64,000 nt of DNA from the NCBI RefSeq assembly GCF_000243695.2, contig NZ_AHMN02000011.1, positions 234,001 through 298,000 on the forward strand, in the 5' to 3' direction. The position numbers and the translations under genes are program-made. Source of the DNA: Leptospira kirschneri serovar Cynopteri str. 3522 CT. Lineage in GTDB: Bacteria > Spirochaetota > Leptospiria > Leptospirales > Leptospiraceae. Position 1 is the stretch's first letter. Every line of letters begins with the position of its first letter. Below are positions 24,621-37,188 of the stretch, in pieces. The notes beneath the pieces are model-generated. The model searched no databases, was not told where the DNA came from, and saw only the letters and a list, made by a program, of their open reading frames with translations.

Positions 24621-26048
24621 ATGAGAACATTTAACATTACTGAATTTTATTTATTTATGCTACTTTTTCTAACAACAAACCTAAAACTTTTTGCAGACAA
24701 AAATAGTTTTAAGTTTTGGTTTCCGGATGCGAATCACACGTATAACCATTTCGTTATTCAAACCAACTGTAATACACAGTTCAACAATAATGATCCAGAA
24801 TCTTTTGAACCTAATAAAACGTTTCTTACAATGTATGGGGATAGTTTGGGAGATTTTATAGATGAACCTGCCTATGGATATTTTGGTTGGGATCAATATC
24901 TAACTTTGATGAACTTTAGTGTAGAATGGAATGTGCAGAACCTAGCCATAGGAGGATATACAACAAAAAATTTACATGAATTAATTGCAGCTTGTGCAGA
25001 TAGATATGAAAGGCGTATCAATTTTAAAACGGCGCCTAACGTAGCATTTGAAATCGGAGGAAACGATTTTTGGCACAATGCACTTCTTTTGACCTATATG
25101 CCTTGGAAGTTTAGTTCCGTAGTAGGTCGTGTGGCTTTCAATACTAAATCCATTTTGTATCAATTGAGAAATCCAAGACGGAATAAAGACATTCTGGTCA
25201 TGGGAAATTTTCCAAATCTATCTTACAGTCCTACATTAGGAAATATGAATCAATATTTTTCTCCGATGGCTACCCAACCGGATAGCGGTTTTAGTTATAA
25301 TATGAGCCAGCTACAGTCAGAACAAAAAAACGCAATGCGTGAGGAAGAAGAAGCCTCTATTTTAACTTTATTACCTCCGACAGGATGGATCACCTTACTT
25401 TATATGCCGATCGATTTGGATCATTTGCATACTGAGTTTGTAGAATCGATCCTTTATATCAAAGAGGCTTACAACCGAGTTATAGTAAACCTAGAAATTC
25501 AAACTGGAATTGAAGAATTGGATATGCTTCGCACACAGATCAAAAATGCGGGTACTTCGCCCACCATGCAAGACGATTGGTACTGGCTCTGGTTGCACAG
25601 AGTGAAAAACAATCCCAGCATGGTAACTAGTTTAGGAATGTATTTTTCTCAAGGGGCCATCGAACAAGCGGCGCAAGAAGTCAATGGTAAATACGGCAAA
25701 GTGCAATTTCTACCTTTGTATCATCTTTTTATACGCCAAAGAGATTGTTTTGAGTTTGGTCAGTGTTGGGTAGCAAATCCTTGGTTGTACCAGGATCAGA
25801 TAGGACATTTAAATTACATTGGATATACAGTGTGGGCGGGGGCTTTGTCCGCAAAGGTGATCGAACTAGATTGGCATAATTCTTTAAGAAACGGTCCTCC
25901 TCATTACGACGGAGCGGTTTCCATTCCTGGAGATGATACTGTGGTTGTTGCTCTGCCGGAAGAACAACCACCTCAAAACGTAGAAGTGGAGGAATGGCCG
26001 ATTGATTTCTGGATATTAGTCTGTATTTTTACCGGAAAATGTTGGTAA
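24621..26048 (+). CDS. Exported SGNH/GDSL-family hydrolase
   Basis: A 475-residue exported serine esterase or lipase. A signal segment (LFMLLFLTTNLKLFA, to residue 25) precedes the SGNH blocks: Ser75 in MYGDSLGDF (block I), Gly111 in NLAIGGYTT (II), Asn148 in EIGGNDFW (III), and Asp392/His396 in DQIGHLNYIGY (V). All four consensus residues are present, so it should be active. The protein is longer than simple GDSL enzymes and its tail ends WILVCIFTGKCW. GAGGAT lies upstream of the ATG. It overlaps the next gene by 10 bases. Probable substrates are lipids or acetylated glycans outside the cell; the exact one is unknown. Confidence 0.85.
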   Translation: MRTFNITEFYLFMLLFLTTNLKLFADKNSFKFWFPDANHTYNHFVIQTNCNTQFNNNDPESFEPNKTFLTMYGDSLGDFIDEPAYGYFGWDQYLTLMNFSVEWNVQNLAIGGYTTKNLHELIAACADRYERRINFKTAPNVAFEIGGNDFWHNALLLTYMPWKFSSVVGRVAFNTKSILYQLRNPRRNKDILVMGNFPNLSYSPTLGNMNQYFSPMATQPDSGFSYNMSQLQSEQKNAMREEEEASILTLLPPTGWITLLYMPIDLDHLHTEFVESILYIKEAYNRVIVNLEIQTGIEELDMLRTQIKNAGTSPTMQDDWYWLWLHRVKNNPSMVTSLGMYFSQGAIEQAAQEVNGKYGKVQFLPLYHLFIRQRDCFEFGQCWVANPWLYQDQIGHLNYIGYTVWAGALSAKVIELDWHNSLRNGPPHYDGAVSIPGDDTVVVALPEEQPPQNVEVEEWPIDFWILVCIFTGKCW

Positions 26049-26764
26049 TTCTCCAAAAAATAAGGGTTTTATACTTTTGTATCTTTAGTATATTATTTAT
26101 TTATTGCATTCAAGAAAATGAATCTAATCCTAGCCTACAATTGGCGCTCGTTCAGTCTCAGATGCAGGTTGTGCCGAAATACGAAATTCCGGAAATCAAG
26201 GCTTGCCTTGTTAATACTTTGGTTTTGGGTAGAATGATTACTACTTGTTACGAAATCGAAAGAGAATTTTGTAATTTAGATTTTTTTAATAATATTAAAA
26301 CGCCAGCAATTTTGCAAAACAGAAGGGATGATTTAACGTTTATTAGCATTAACTTTCCGAACTGCGCGTCCGGAACCGCACCATTGTTCCTAAAATATTC
26401 AAACTTGCAAACTCCAGCTTCTATGGTATGGAAAGATTCTTTCGGGTTCGATGGAGCTAACTTGGAATCTCAATTTCAGTTTACCAATCAGAGCAGTTGT
26501 AAGGATTTAAAATTGGAGACGGCTCCGTTTGTAACGGTAGGATTTTCCCGTTTACTAAATTCTACGGAATTATCTCAATTGAACGGTGTTGAGGCGGAGC
26601 TTGCTTTGATCCCCGCGACTAACGCGGCTTGTATGAACGATTTGAACTTTAGCGCCGACTTAATTTTTTTGACACAGAATATCAAAAGCGGAATTTTACT
26701 AAAAGGAATTTCCTGTGCATATCAGAGTGGTTCCGGTTTTCCGATTTGTCCTTGGAGTCCTTAG
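26039..26764 (+). CDS. Hypothetical lipoprotein, 241 aa, Cys-rich
   Basis: The signal peptide ends in SILFIYC (Cys23). The mature part has about nine cysteines (ACLVNTL, TTCYEIEREFC, FPNCASG, SSCKDLKLE, AACMNDL, SCAYQSGSGFPICP), which suggests disulfide bonding outside the cytoplasm. It overlaps the SGNH gene by 10 bases, and its TAG overlaps the GTG start of the next gene by one base. No domain recognised; probably a cell-surface component of the same operon. Confidence 0.65.
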   Translation: MLVILQKIRVLYFCIFSILFIYCIQENESNPSLQLALVQSQMQVVPKYEIPEIKACLVNTLVLGRMITTCYEIEREFCNLDFFNNIKTPAILQNRRDDLTFISINFPNCASGTAPLFLKYSNLQTPASMVWKDSFGFDGANLESQFQFTNQSSCKDLKLETAPFVTVGFSRLLNSTELSQLNGVEAELALIPATNAACMNDLNFSADLIFLTQNIKSGILLKGISCAYQSGSGFPICPWSP

Positions 26765-27396
26765 TGCATTCAAAAAATCTAATTTTATTTTTATTTCTTT
26801 TTTGTTTGTCGTATTGTTCTGGAGATAAGATCGAAGAATCCGGCGAAAATTATTATATTCGATATTTATTTTTAACGACAGCGAGTTTTCCGTGTTCTTC
26901 TCAAAGTTATACAAATCCTTGGAATTTTACGGATCCCCGAGGAGATGTCAACGCAGGTCTTTTAAACAAACCAGGAGAGGGATTGGATTATCTGGATTTG
27001 ATTTCTGGAAACGTACAAGATAACGCGACTAACGTTGTATTCGAGTTAGTTTTAGGAAGTATTCCGAATAAAATCACGCTTAATGAAAATTCGGAAGTTA
27101 TTGAACCGGAATACGAGTGGTCTTATCTTTTTAAAGGCGAGAGTTTATTGAAGATCGGTATCGTTTCCATTGGCGGGGCCGCGCGTGAAATTCCGTTTCG
27201 AAATTTAGACGTTCTTGTATGGCGTAATTTGGATTTCATTGGAGGTTGCGGAAATCTGAATATACAAGGTAGTTCGGCGATTTGGATTTGTGAAAAAAAT
27301 ACAATTCCCGGCTTGCTCGAAATTGCAAAGTCTAAGTCTATTTCCGTGGAAATGAACGCTAGAAATAACGGCGTTCGTTATTCTGATTGTCTTTGA
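26764..27396 (+). CDS. Hypothetical lipoprotein, 210 aa
   Basis: I place the start at the GTG 26764, which overlaps the previous stop as TAGTG; an in-frame TTG lies at 26746. The signal peptide FLFLFCLSYC gives a lipobox-like LSYC. The mature part contains a charged start (SGDKIEESGENYYIRYLF), four cysteines, and beta-rich segments (ATNVVFELVLGSIPNKITLNENSEVIEPEYEWSYLFKGE). Last gene of the operon; a palindrome (TGTGGTAGTTCTCACA) lies at 27400, directly after its stop. Function unknown. Confidence 0.65.
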   Translation: MHSKNLILFLFLFCLSYCSGDKIEESGENYYIRYLFLTTASFPCSSQSYTNPWNFTDPRGDVNAGLLNKPGEGLDYLDLISGNVQDNATNVVFELVLGSIPNKITLNENSEVIEPEYEWSYLFKGESLLKIGIVSIGGAAREIPFRNLDVLVWRNLDFIGGCGNLNIQGSSAIWICEKNTIPGLLEIAKSKSISVEMNARNNGVRYSDCL

Positions 27397-27961
27397 TTTT
27401 GTGGTAGTTCTCACATTGAGAAGTTGATCGTGTTATCTCGGGTGCTGTACTTTATTAAAAATTCAAAAAAGATACTTCTAGTATTTTAATATACAAGAGT
27501 TTTTGAAAAATTCCATAGTGACGATCAATAAAAACTGCTTCAGTCTACCGTTTTCATAAAACAGGGGCTTGGTGGCGATTCATTTTTAACAACTCTATTT
27601 ATCGCATAATAAAATATTTTATAAATTAGATAATTAAAATATTATTTTTAAATTTAAATCGGACTTCAAAATCAAATGTATTTTTGATTTTGTTCGTATC
27701 GGTTTTAAAACGCTAAAAACCAAGTTGGGAAATACGAAGATCGTTTTACGATTGCGAAAAATAGAAATATAAAAGATTAATGTTTTTAGGGAAATGGCGG
27801 AATAGTTTTACACCCGTCTTGGTAAAAAAAAATTTATAAAATAGATTTTTAATTTTTATGATGGTCGCAAAATATGATTTTATGAAAAAGTTTGATTGAA
27901 TAATTATTTTTTGGAATTTTATATAAATTCCTTCTCATAAAACACCTGTAAGGGATTCAAC
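27397..27961. other. Gene-free gap with element A8
   Basis: One palindrome at about 27400, the degenerate A8 (27496-27596), then AT-rich sequence without a recognised repeat up to the AAGGGA site of the DUF35 gene. The stretch TTGTTCGTATCGG ... AAACCAAG (about 27690-27725) is unassigned. Confidence 0.5.
27496..27596 (+). mobile_element. Element A copy 8 (101 bp, diverged)
   Basis: AGAGTTTTTGAAAAATTCC ... ATTTTTAACAACTCT, 101 bp; the flanking triplets no longer match (ACA and ATT). Confidence 0.7.
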
Positions 27962-28324
27962 ATGTCCGAAAGTATATTAGAAATTTTGAAAGGAAAAAAA
28001 TGCGATTCCTGTGGATTCCAAACCGTGGAAACTACCATAGCTTGCACACGTTGCGGAAGTTCTAAAACCATTGAAATCCAATTTTCGGGAAAAGGAAAAA
28101 TTTACACTTACACCGTCGTTTATGTAGGTTTTGGACATCTATCTAAAAGGGTGCCTTATGTTTTAGCGGTTATAGAATTGGAAGAGGGAATCAAAACGAT
28201 TGGAATTTTAGAAGGAGAAGTTTCCGGAATTCCGGTAACTGAATCCGTAAAAATTGATCTTCCAGTGAGATTTCAAAGAGATGAACCAGGAACCGGATTT
28301 ATATTTAACGTGAGCAGGGTGTAA
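27962..28324 (+). CDS. DUF35 / ChsH2-like zinc-ribbon OB-fold protein
   Basis: Small cytoplasmic acyl-CoA-associated protein of 120 residues. An N-terminal zinc ribbon has four cysteines in the CxxC-x(n)-CxxC arrangement (CDSCGF at 14-17, CTRCG at 28-31). An OB-fold follows (GKGKIYTYTVVYVGFGHLSKRVPYVLAVIELEEGIKTIGIL). Such proteins often pair with thiolases (SCP-x type) or MaoC-like hydratases; none is nearby. AAGGGA precedes the ATG. The last five codons and the stop lie inside the left end of element D6, so insertion of D truncated or replaced the original C-terminus. Confidence 0.88.
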   Translation: MSESILEILKGKKCDSCGFQTVETTIACTRCGSSKTIEIQFSGKGKIYTYTVVYVGFGHLSKRVPYVLAVIELEEGIKTIGILEGEVSGIPVTESVKIDLPVRFQRDEPGTGFIFNVSRV

Positions 28325-28859
28325 GAAAATCAGGACGAATCCGGCTGTCACGGCCAGCCGACCGGACTTCTCCCCTCTGGTCAATAAGTTACATGCAGGA
28401 AACATAATGTGATATTTCGTCTTAAGTTTTAATATAAAACGCGACCCTTAGGAAAGCGTTTTGCTGAGTTAACGCGACCTGTCGAACGACCCATGAAGAG
28501 TGAGACGCTGAGTTTCCAGAGCGACCCATGGAGAGTCATAACCTTACCCACAAGTTGAATAGGATTTTAGAATCAGAAGGCTCAAAAACGCACATTTTTC
28601 AAGTGTTCCGACAAGAATGAGTCTTTTTACTTGCAAAAAGTATGTTTTTCTGATAAAGAAAAGTCTTCTGAACTTCTCCACCTCCGCCCCCACCCAAAAA
28701 TAAGGGTGGGAACTCAGTTTTACAGAGGATTTGTCGTAATTCCCACAGATTTAATATTGAGATCCAAATACTTGTGGGTAAGGTTATGATGAGGAGTGAG
28801 ATGCTGAGTTTTAGGAAAGCGTTTTGCTTTAGTCCCTCTCGCGTTATATCTATTCTTAT
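28306..28859 (+). mobile_element. Element D copy 6, interrupted by E1
   Basis: Begins TAACGTGAGCAGGGTGTAAG inside the DUF35 gene. It continues with CGAATCCGGCTGTCACGGCC, CTCTGGTCAATAAGTTACAT and a partly duplicated GACCCATGAAGAGTGAGACG segment. It is broken at 28537-28788 by E1 and resumes GAGATGCTGAG ... TCTCGCGTTA. Confidence 0.7.
28537..28788 (+). mobile_element. Element E copy 1 (252 bp, 19-bp perfect terminal inverted repeats)
   Basis: CATAACCTTACCCACAAGT at the left and its exact complement at the right. Flanked by ATGGAGAGT (28528-28536) and ATGAGGAGT (28789-28797), a 9-bp target duplication with two differences. The interior contains CCCCCACCC ... GGGTGGGAAC (hairpin) and a palindrome, but no open frame. 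About 97 percent identical to E2. Confidence 0.88.
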
Positions 28860-29023
28860 TACTCGGACGCATAAATAGGGTTAGATTGTTTCAAAAATTT
28901 GAATGTTTGGATCCTGCTCTAAAATACCGTAGATCCCGAATTGCATTATTTTTAAATACCGTTATTTTTTTCGCAAATTCGGCCATTAATAACTTGATAC
29001 TATTTTCATGCATCCGAGCAGTA
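28860..29023 (+). mobile_element. Element C copy 2
   Basis: Left end TACTCGGACGCATAAATAG; right end CTATTTTCATGCATCCGAGC followed by AGTA. The ends form inverted repeats. About 164 bp, directly abutting D6. Confidence 0.65.
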
Positions 29024-29233
29024 AATTTAAAATTCATTTATAGAGGTTTCTTGCAGTTATAAGTTTGATATAAAAAACCGAATTTTTCATAAAAACTAAA
29101 ATGTAGGAGCTCTTACTTTTAAAAGTGAGTCCTTACATTACAACACTAAAGCTTTTAAACCAAATCTATTTCCGAGTATTAAGAAAACTATAACCTAACG
29201 ATAAAAATTCGGACGATTTTAAAATGTGATCTT

Positions 29234-30451
29234 TTAATCACCATCCGAATTGGAAGGAAGAGCATTGGCGCCTAAGATGCCGATGATTTCGGTAGCAAAG
29301 ATGATTCTAAGTTCTCTAAATCTTGAATAAATTTCCGTATTTACAAAACTAAGGTTTGCAACGAGATCGGATTTGAGAGTTGCCGACGCGTCGATTCTTC
29401 CTTGAATGAGTGATTTTAGAGTGGAAATTTTAGTTCTTACACGAGCGTCTAACGCGTTATTTTGAAACTGAACTAAATAGCTGAGTGATTTTGCTTCACG
29501 ATCTCCAGGATTGCCAAAATAAACGAGCTCCAAACCTTCCAAAGAAGATAACAAATCTTGATACGCCGTATCGCTATAAACGGATTCCAATTTAGTAGGA
29601 TATTGGGTTGTTCCTGAAACCGTGAGGCCTGCCGGAACTCCTACTCGAACGTCTTGATTTGTATATTCCAATTGAACCAAACCGTTGATAAACGAATCGA
29701 CCGCATCCTTGACGCCGCCGAAAGAACCTTGGCCAAAGGCTAATTCTTCTGCAAAATTTCCGGAAGAAGGGCTCCAGGAATTTAAAAGTCTTTGTGCGTC
29801 CAACTGAATTACGTTTGCAAGTGAAACTATATAAGCCCTTCTTCCAGCGTTTCCATTTGCCACATTGATTGCGGCTAACGTATGTACTCCGTTCCCGTCG
29901 TCGAAAATGAAATATTCCAAAGCGGCAAAACCTTTTCTTGTCAGAGGATAAGAATCCACGGTATTTGTGTTTGGATTTGTGGCCGCGGCTACGGTTAAAT
30001 CATTTGGTACAGGACGACTGTTCTCATTTAAAATATAACCGTCCAATCGGTGAAAGTAATTGGAAGGAAAATAAGATCGGTTGATATAAAAAATTTCTGA
30101 TTGTTTAAAAAGTTTTCTAGCAACCAACCATTTGGATTGAAGATCCGCAAGAGTGGTATCATTCTGATTGGCTTGATAGGCAGAGGCGCTCGTTTTTAAT
30201 TCGTCTGTTGCAGTTAGAAGACGTTTAAATTGAGGAACCGCGACTTGATTGGCGGTGTAATTCAAAAATTCTCCCGTACTTGCATTTGCAAATAATGCGA
30301 CCAGTAAAATTTCGGATCCGGTAATTTTTCCCAAGTCTTGACAACGGATTCCCGGTAGAAGAACCGTAAGACTCAGGAAAAAAAACGTAATCCTCTTGGC
30401 GAGCAGCCTGAATTTGTTGGAAGACATATTCGTAAATTCTAAAATTCTCAT
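29234..30451 (-). CDS. Imelysin-like (peptidase M75 family) lipoprotein, degenerate motif
   Basis: A 405-residue exported protein. The signal segment ITFFFLSLTVLLPGIRC gives a lipidation site at Cys37, and the rest is helical like imelysins, which act in iron uptake rather than proteolysis. The family motif GxHxxE appears here as GFAALE (174-179), so the His is missing, while the paralogue at 31993 keeps GWHAIE. ATG overlaps the stop of the upstream di-heme gene as ATGA, which implies coupled translation; an ATG at 30427 is an alternative start. Last gene of the lruB-like operon. It probably binds iron or heme, or has become a structural partner. Confidence 0.82.
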   Translation of the reverse strand: MRILEFTNMSSNKFRLLAKRITFFFLSLTVLLPGIRCQDLGKITGSEILLVALFANASTGEFLNYTANQVAVPQFKRLLTATDELKTSASAYQANQNDTTLADLQSKWLVARKLFKQSEIFYINRSYFPSNYFHRLDGYILNENSRPVPNDLTVAAATNPNTNTVDSYPLTRKGFAALEYFIFDDGNGVHTLAAINVANGNAGRRAYIVSLANVIQLDAQRLLNSWSPSSGNFAEELAFGQGSFGGVKDAVDSFINGLVQLEYTNQDVRVGVPAGLTVSGTTQYPTKLESVYSDTAYQDLLSSLEGLELVYFGNPGDREAKSLSYLVQFQNNALDARVRTKISTLKSLIQGRIDASATLKSDLVANLSFVNTEIYSRFRELRIIFATEIIGILGANALPSNSDGD

Positions 30452-31962
30452 AAAGATTCCAGAAATAGAATCAACTTATCTCTATCTTCTTTTGGAAGAT
30501 TTACGAATTTATTTCTGGACGTCAAAGCCTCGCCTCCGTGCCAAAGAATCGCTTCTTTATGACCTCGCGCGCGTCCATCGTGAAGAAGATGATTGTGACC
30601 GTTGACCTTTTGTATAAGGCCCGTTCCCCAGAGAGGAGGAGTTCTCCATTCCGTTCCCGAAGCTTCAAAATCTTCTCGATTGTCTGCAAGGTCAGGTCCC
30701 ATATCGTGTAGTAGAAGATCTGTATACGGTTTGATATGTTGAAACGAAATTTCGGGAAACCCTTCCGAATATCCGGTAAAAATATGAGGTTTGTGACAAG
30801 AGTTACAACCGATTTGGGAAAAAATTTCTTTCCCTCTAACTACGTCTGGTTGAGTCCAGTTTCTTCTACCTGGAACGCCTAACAGTTTGGTGTAAAAAGT
30901 CACTAACTCAGCTGTTCTATTGGAAATTTCGGTTCCTTCCGGATTTCCGTTATTACCAGCGGGAGCAGCAAAACAGGCGGCTTGTGCACCGACACAGTTT
31001 TGATTAGGAAACAGAGGACTTGTAATTCCTATATCTCCTAAAAACGCACCTTGGTTTTGCTGGAATAGAGTGGGTTCGTTTGCCTTCCAACCAAATCTAC
31101 CTAAAACTTTCTTTTGCAGTTTTGCGTCCCAAACTAAATTCGGTTTTCCTGATATTCCATCTCCGTCTGAATCGTTTTCATCGGCAAAAGAAAGGATCGT
31201 AGATTCTGGAATCGCTTCTAAAAGCCCGAGTCCCGGAATCATGGGAGACGTTCGGGGAGATTGATGTACAAGCGCAGGCGCTCCGAAGTTCCAATTCGAA
31301 ATTGTGAATGTAGGTCTTCTTAAAGAATAAGTTTCTCCATCCGGAAAACTTCCAGGTTCTTCTGCAAAGTTTACAGTAGTAGTCGCCTCGGCTTGAACTC
31401 CCGGGATGCCTCGGTTATTGATCTGAAGTCCGTAATTGTCGAGCCCAATCGGTCCACCCGTAGTCGGATCTTTTCCATCTTTGCTGACTCGGATCAGCAT
31501 GGTAGAAAAAACGTTACTTCCATCCGGTGGAGGAGTTCCTCTTCCGTCTTTTACGTGACAACCGTTGCAGGCAGTGCTGTTAAAAACCGGCCCCAGCCCG
31601 TCGGAAGCGGAATTGCCTCCTTGAACCCAAGTGCGATTGAAAAATGAATTTCCACCTTGAAATTCTATGTTTCCACCTTCTCTCAGATTTGAAGCCGCGA
31701 GGTCGAAAGCGTTTACCGTAGTATCAAAGGTCGTAGTGTAACCTCCGGAGTATTGTTCTCCCGGATCCATATAGGCGAGTAATAACAACATAATTGTCAG
31801 TTCTTGGTTGTTGTCTTTTTTATGGTCGAAAATTTTGAGGTTACACTGAGTGAATAAACAGAATAGGATCCCGATTAGAAATCCTATTCGAATTTTAGAA
31901 TATATTGAAATTTTGCGGGGAATGAAAGCCATCCCCCGCGTTGAAGATCTTCTAATTTTCAT
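30448..31962 (-). CDS. Di-heme c-type cytochrome lipoprotein, DUF1111 / COG3488 type
   Basis: A 504-residue exported protein. Signal segment IGFLIGILFCLFTQC (Cys40 lipidation). Two heme sites: CNGCH (132-136) and CNSCH (386-390). The sequences GPVFNSTACNGCHVKDGRG, GRFGWKANEPTL and DLLLHDMGPDLADNRE ... EWRTPPLWGTGL, with HDGRARGHKEAILWHGGEA, are typical of the thiol oxidoreductase-annotated DUF1111 family. A DENDSDGDGISGKPN loop looks calcium-binding. It sits between two imelysins, an arrangement seen in iron-uptake loci of several bacteria. GAGGAAAA precedes the ATG. It may reduce or oxidise iron at the envelope. Confidence 0.88.
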   Translation of the reverse strand: MKIRRSSTRGMAFIPRKISIYSKIRIGFLIGILFCLFTQCNLKIFDHKKDNNQELTIMLLLLAYMDPGEQYSGGYTTTFDTTVNAFDLAASNLREGGNIEFQGGNSFFNRTWVQGGNSASDGLGPVFNSTACNGCHVKDGRGTPPPDGSNVFSTMLIRVSKDGKDPTTGGPIGLDNYGLQINNRGIPGVQAEATTTVNFAEEPGSFPDGETYSLRRPTFTISNWNFGAPALVHQSPRTSPMIPGLGLLEAIPESTILSFADENDSDGDGISGKPNLVWDAKLQKKVLGRFGWKANEPTLFQQNQGAFLGDIGITSPLFPNQNCVGAQAACFAAPAGNNGNPEGTEISNRTAELVTFYTKLLGVPGRRNWTQPDVVRGKEIFSQIGCNSCHKPHIFTGYSEGFPEISFQHIKPYTDLLLHDMGPDLADNREDFEASGTEWRTPPLWGTGLIQKVNGHNHLLHDGRARGHKEAILWHGGEALTSRNKFVNLPKEDRDKLILFLESL

Positions 31963-31992
31963 TTTTCCTCATATTCATATTTTATTTTTAAC

Positions 31993-33312
31993 TTAAATTG
32001 AAAAGTCCGTGATGGAAATTCCGATAGTCTTTGCGGCGTCCGTAATTGTCTTTTTCATCTTGTCTCCGATAAATTTTTGTATGTCGAAAAGAATTTGATA
32101 TTCGTTATCCGTGTTTCTGATAATTTGATCGTATCTCCCGGTTAGAGATCCGGCTGGACAAGAGGTGGTATAATTTGGATCTGCGGTTTGTTCCGAAAGA
32201 TTGATACAAAATGCGTCTCTGGCCGCAGTAGCTTGAAAACCGATCCCAGGAACGTTTAAAGTGCCAAAAAGATTTTTTAGACCGGGGCCTGTGGAAGTTA
32301 CGGTTCCTTTTTTCAACTCGTAAGATCCGTTCCAAATGTTCAACACACTTTGTGCGTTATAGTAGAAGTCGGCTTTGGTAGTATCGCTAAAACAAGAATG
32401 TTCTTCTTCTTGTTGTCCGCCAAAAGTTCCGGTAAGTCTTTCTCCTCCCCATTCTCCAGCGATGAATTTACCAAGCCCTTGAAAGATATAAGTGACCGCT
32501 GCGTCAGGATTGGATTTAAGTCCATCCGAATATCTAGCACCGTCTTCAAATTGATCTCGAATCAATTTTAACTGAAGGACGAGTCCGTCTGTAACCGCTT
32601 TCATATAGGTTCTTCTTCTACCTCCGGCTGTGCCAGCGGCGCCCGAGAGATCGTTCGCAGTGCGTTGTCCTGAAATTTGATTGACTCCTCCGTTAAATAG
32701 ATCCTGACCCCAGAGTATATATTCAATTGCGTGCCAACCGACCGTAAGTGCAGTTTCATCATCTTGATCAACTGCGTTATTTGCATTTGCATCTCCGTTT
32801 GCAGCTAAGATGGCTGCGTAGGTTGTTGCATTTCCTGCATTTGCTAAATAATTATCAATCGCGCTTTCGTCTAACGGCCATCCATTGATCAGCCCTTCGC
32901 ATTCTTCATCACCGGAACCGTCTGCATTACTTCCACAACCTAAAATGTCAACGTTGTCTATCGGTCCGGATGAAAAACGAAATGCTTCCGTAGTTAAATA
33001 AGAAGCTCTTGCGATGATGTATAAATTTTTAAGATTCGTATGATCCGTCGCGGTCGGGTTGTTATTAGCGGCAAAGGCTGTAACTGCGGTTTGAAAAGCG
33101 ACAGCGTCTTTATAACTCTGATCATAGGATTCGTAGCCTAATTTAAGATAACGATCAACTACTTGGGTTCTTGTCGCAGTGGGTTGGAATAAGGTCAACA
33201 ATAAGCCTAAACGCTCTGAATCGTTATTTGTCTCTGATTTACAGTTTGAAAAAAGAAACGATATAACGATCCAAAGTAGAAAATAGTGTGTGATGATTTT
33301 TTTTAGATTCAT
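31993..33312 (-). CDS. lruB: Imelysin-family (M75) lipoprotein, probable LruB
   Basis: A 439-residue lipoprotein. Signal peptide HYFLLWIVISFLFSNC, lipidated Cys24. The imelysin motif GWHAIEYILWG (192-202) keeps His194 and Glu197. The C-terminal half has FIAGEWGGERLTGTFGGQQEEEHSCFSD, typical of this family. Imelysins are iron-regulated envelope proteins involved in iron acquisition. From memory, the LruB antigen of L. interrogans is an imelysin encoded next to a FecA-like TonB receptor, and the neighbours here match that order; the symbol rests on this recollection. AGGAAA precedes the ATG. A Fur-like palindrome lies 85 bases upstream. Confidence 0.85.
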   Translation of the reverse strand: MNLKKIITHYFLLWIVISFLFSNCKSETNNDSERLGLLLTLFQPTATRTQVVDRYLKLGYESYDQSYKDAVAFQTAVTAFAANNNPTATDHTNLKNLYIIARASYLTTEAFRFSSGPIDNVDILGCGSNADGSGDEECEGLINGWPLDESAIDNYLANAGNATTYAAILAANGDANANNAVDQDDETALTVGWHAIEYILWGQDLFNGGVNQISGQRTANDLSGAAGTAGGRRRTYMKAVTDGLVLQLKLIRDQFEDGARYSDGLKSNPDAAVTYIFQGLGKFIAGEWGGERLTGTFGGQQEEEHSCFSDTTKADFYYNAQSVLNIWNGSYELKKGTVTSTGPGLKNLFGTLNVPGIGFQATAARDAFCINLSEQTADPNYTTSCPAGSLTGRYDQIIRNTDNEYQILFDIQKFIGDKMKKTITDAAKTIGISITDFSI

Positions 33313-36214
<2,902 letters not shown>

Positions 36215-36228
36215 TTTGAGTTTCAATT

Positions 36229-36254
36229 TTAAAAATGATTCTCAATATTTGTTG
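36229..36254 (-). promoter_or_regulatory. Fur-like operator upstream of the TonB receptor
   Basis: AAAAATGATTCTCAATATTTG shares the core ATTCTCAATAT with the palindrome at 33397-33423 and lies 15-40 bases upstream of the receptor ATG, where a repressor would block transcription or initiation. Less symmetric than its partner. Confidence 0.5.
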
Positions 36255-36612
36255 ATGGTCTTTAGAGTCAAGGGAGAATGATCTAAAATCGTTTCTTTTT
36301 GGGAGAAAAATTTTAAAAAATCGGATTTAGAGAAAAGAAGTAGATCTTTTCTGTTCATGTGAGCCGAATCAGATTGATTTTGCGAAGGTTTGTTTTTCTG
36401 CAAAATAAATTTGGATGTGGGAACTACTGCATTTTAATCCGGCATATTGAATATAGAGTTTTATTTCCTGTAAAAATGTGGGAACTATTACAAGTCGCGA
36501 TTTTATAGACCAGTTCTGAAAAGTAGGAACTCAAGGGATCTTTGGTTGTACAATTAAATTGCTACATGAAATCGCCGTTTTGTGATGATCATTCTAATAA
36601 AAACTTTTTCTA

Positions 36613-36650
36613 TTTTTCTCTATAAAATTGAGTATCTAGATACTTTATCC
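36613..36650 (+). mobile_element. Element B remnant (copy 3)
   Basis: Left end CTCTATAAAATTGAGTA followed directly by right-arm-like TACTTTATCC; the middle is deleted. Confidence 0.4.
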
Positions 36651-36674
36651 CCAAAGTGCAGTTTCAAATAAGTT

Positions 36675-37188
<514 letters not shown>

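Larger units (their letters stand above)
28325..29233. other. Gene-free gap: D6, E1, C2 and a palindrome pair
   Basis: Wholly repeat-derived up to 29023. At 29101-29141 a palindrome pair (TGTAGGAGCTCTTAC, GTGAGTCCTTACATT) lies downstream of the converging imelysin gene. No gene seen. Confidence 0.6.
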
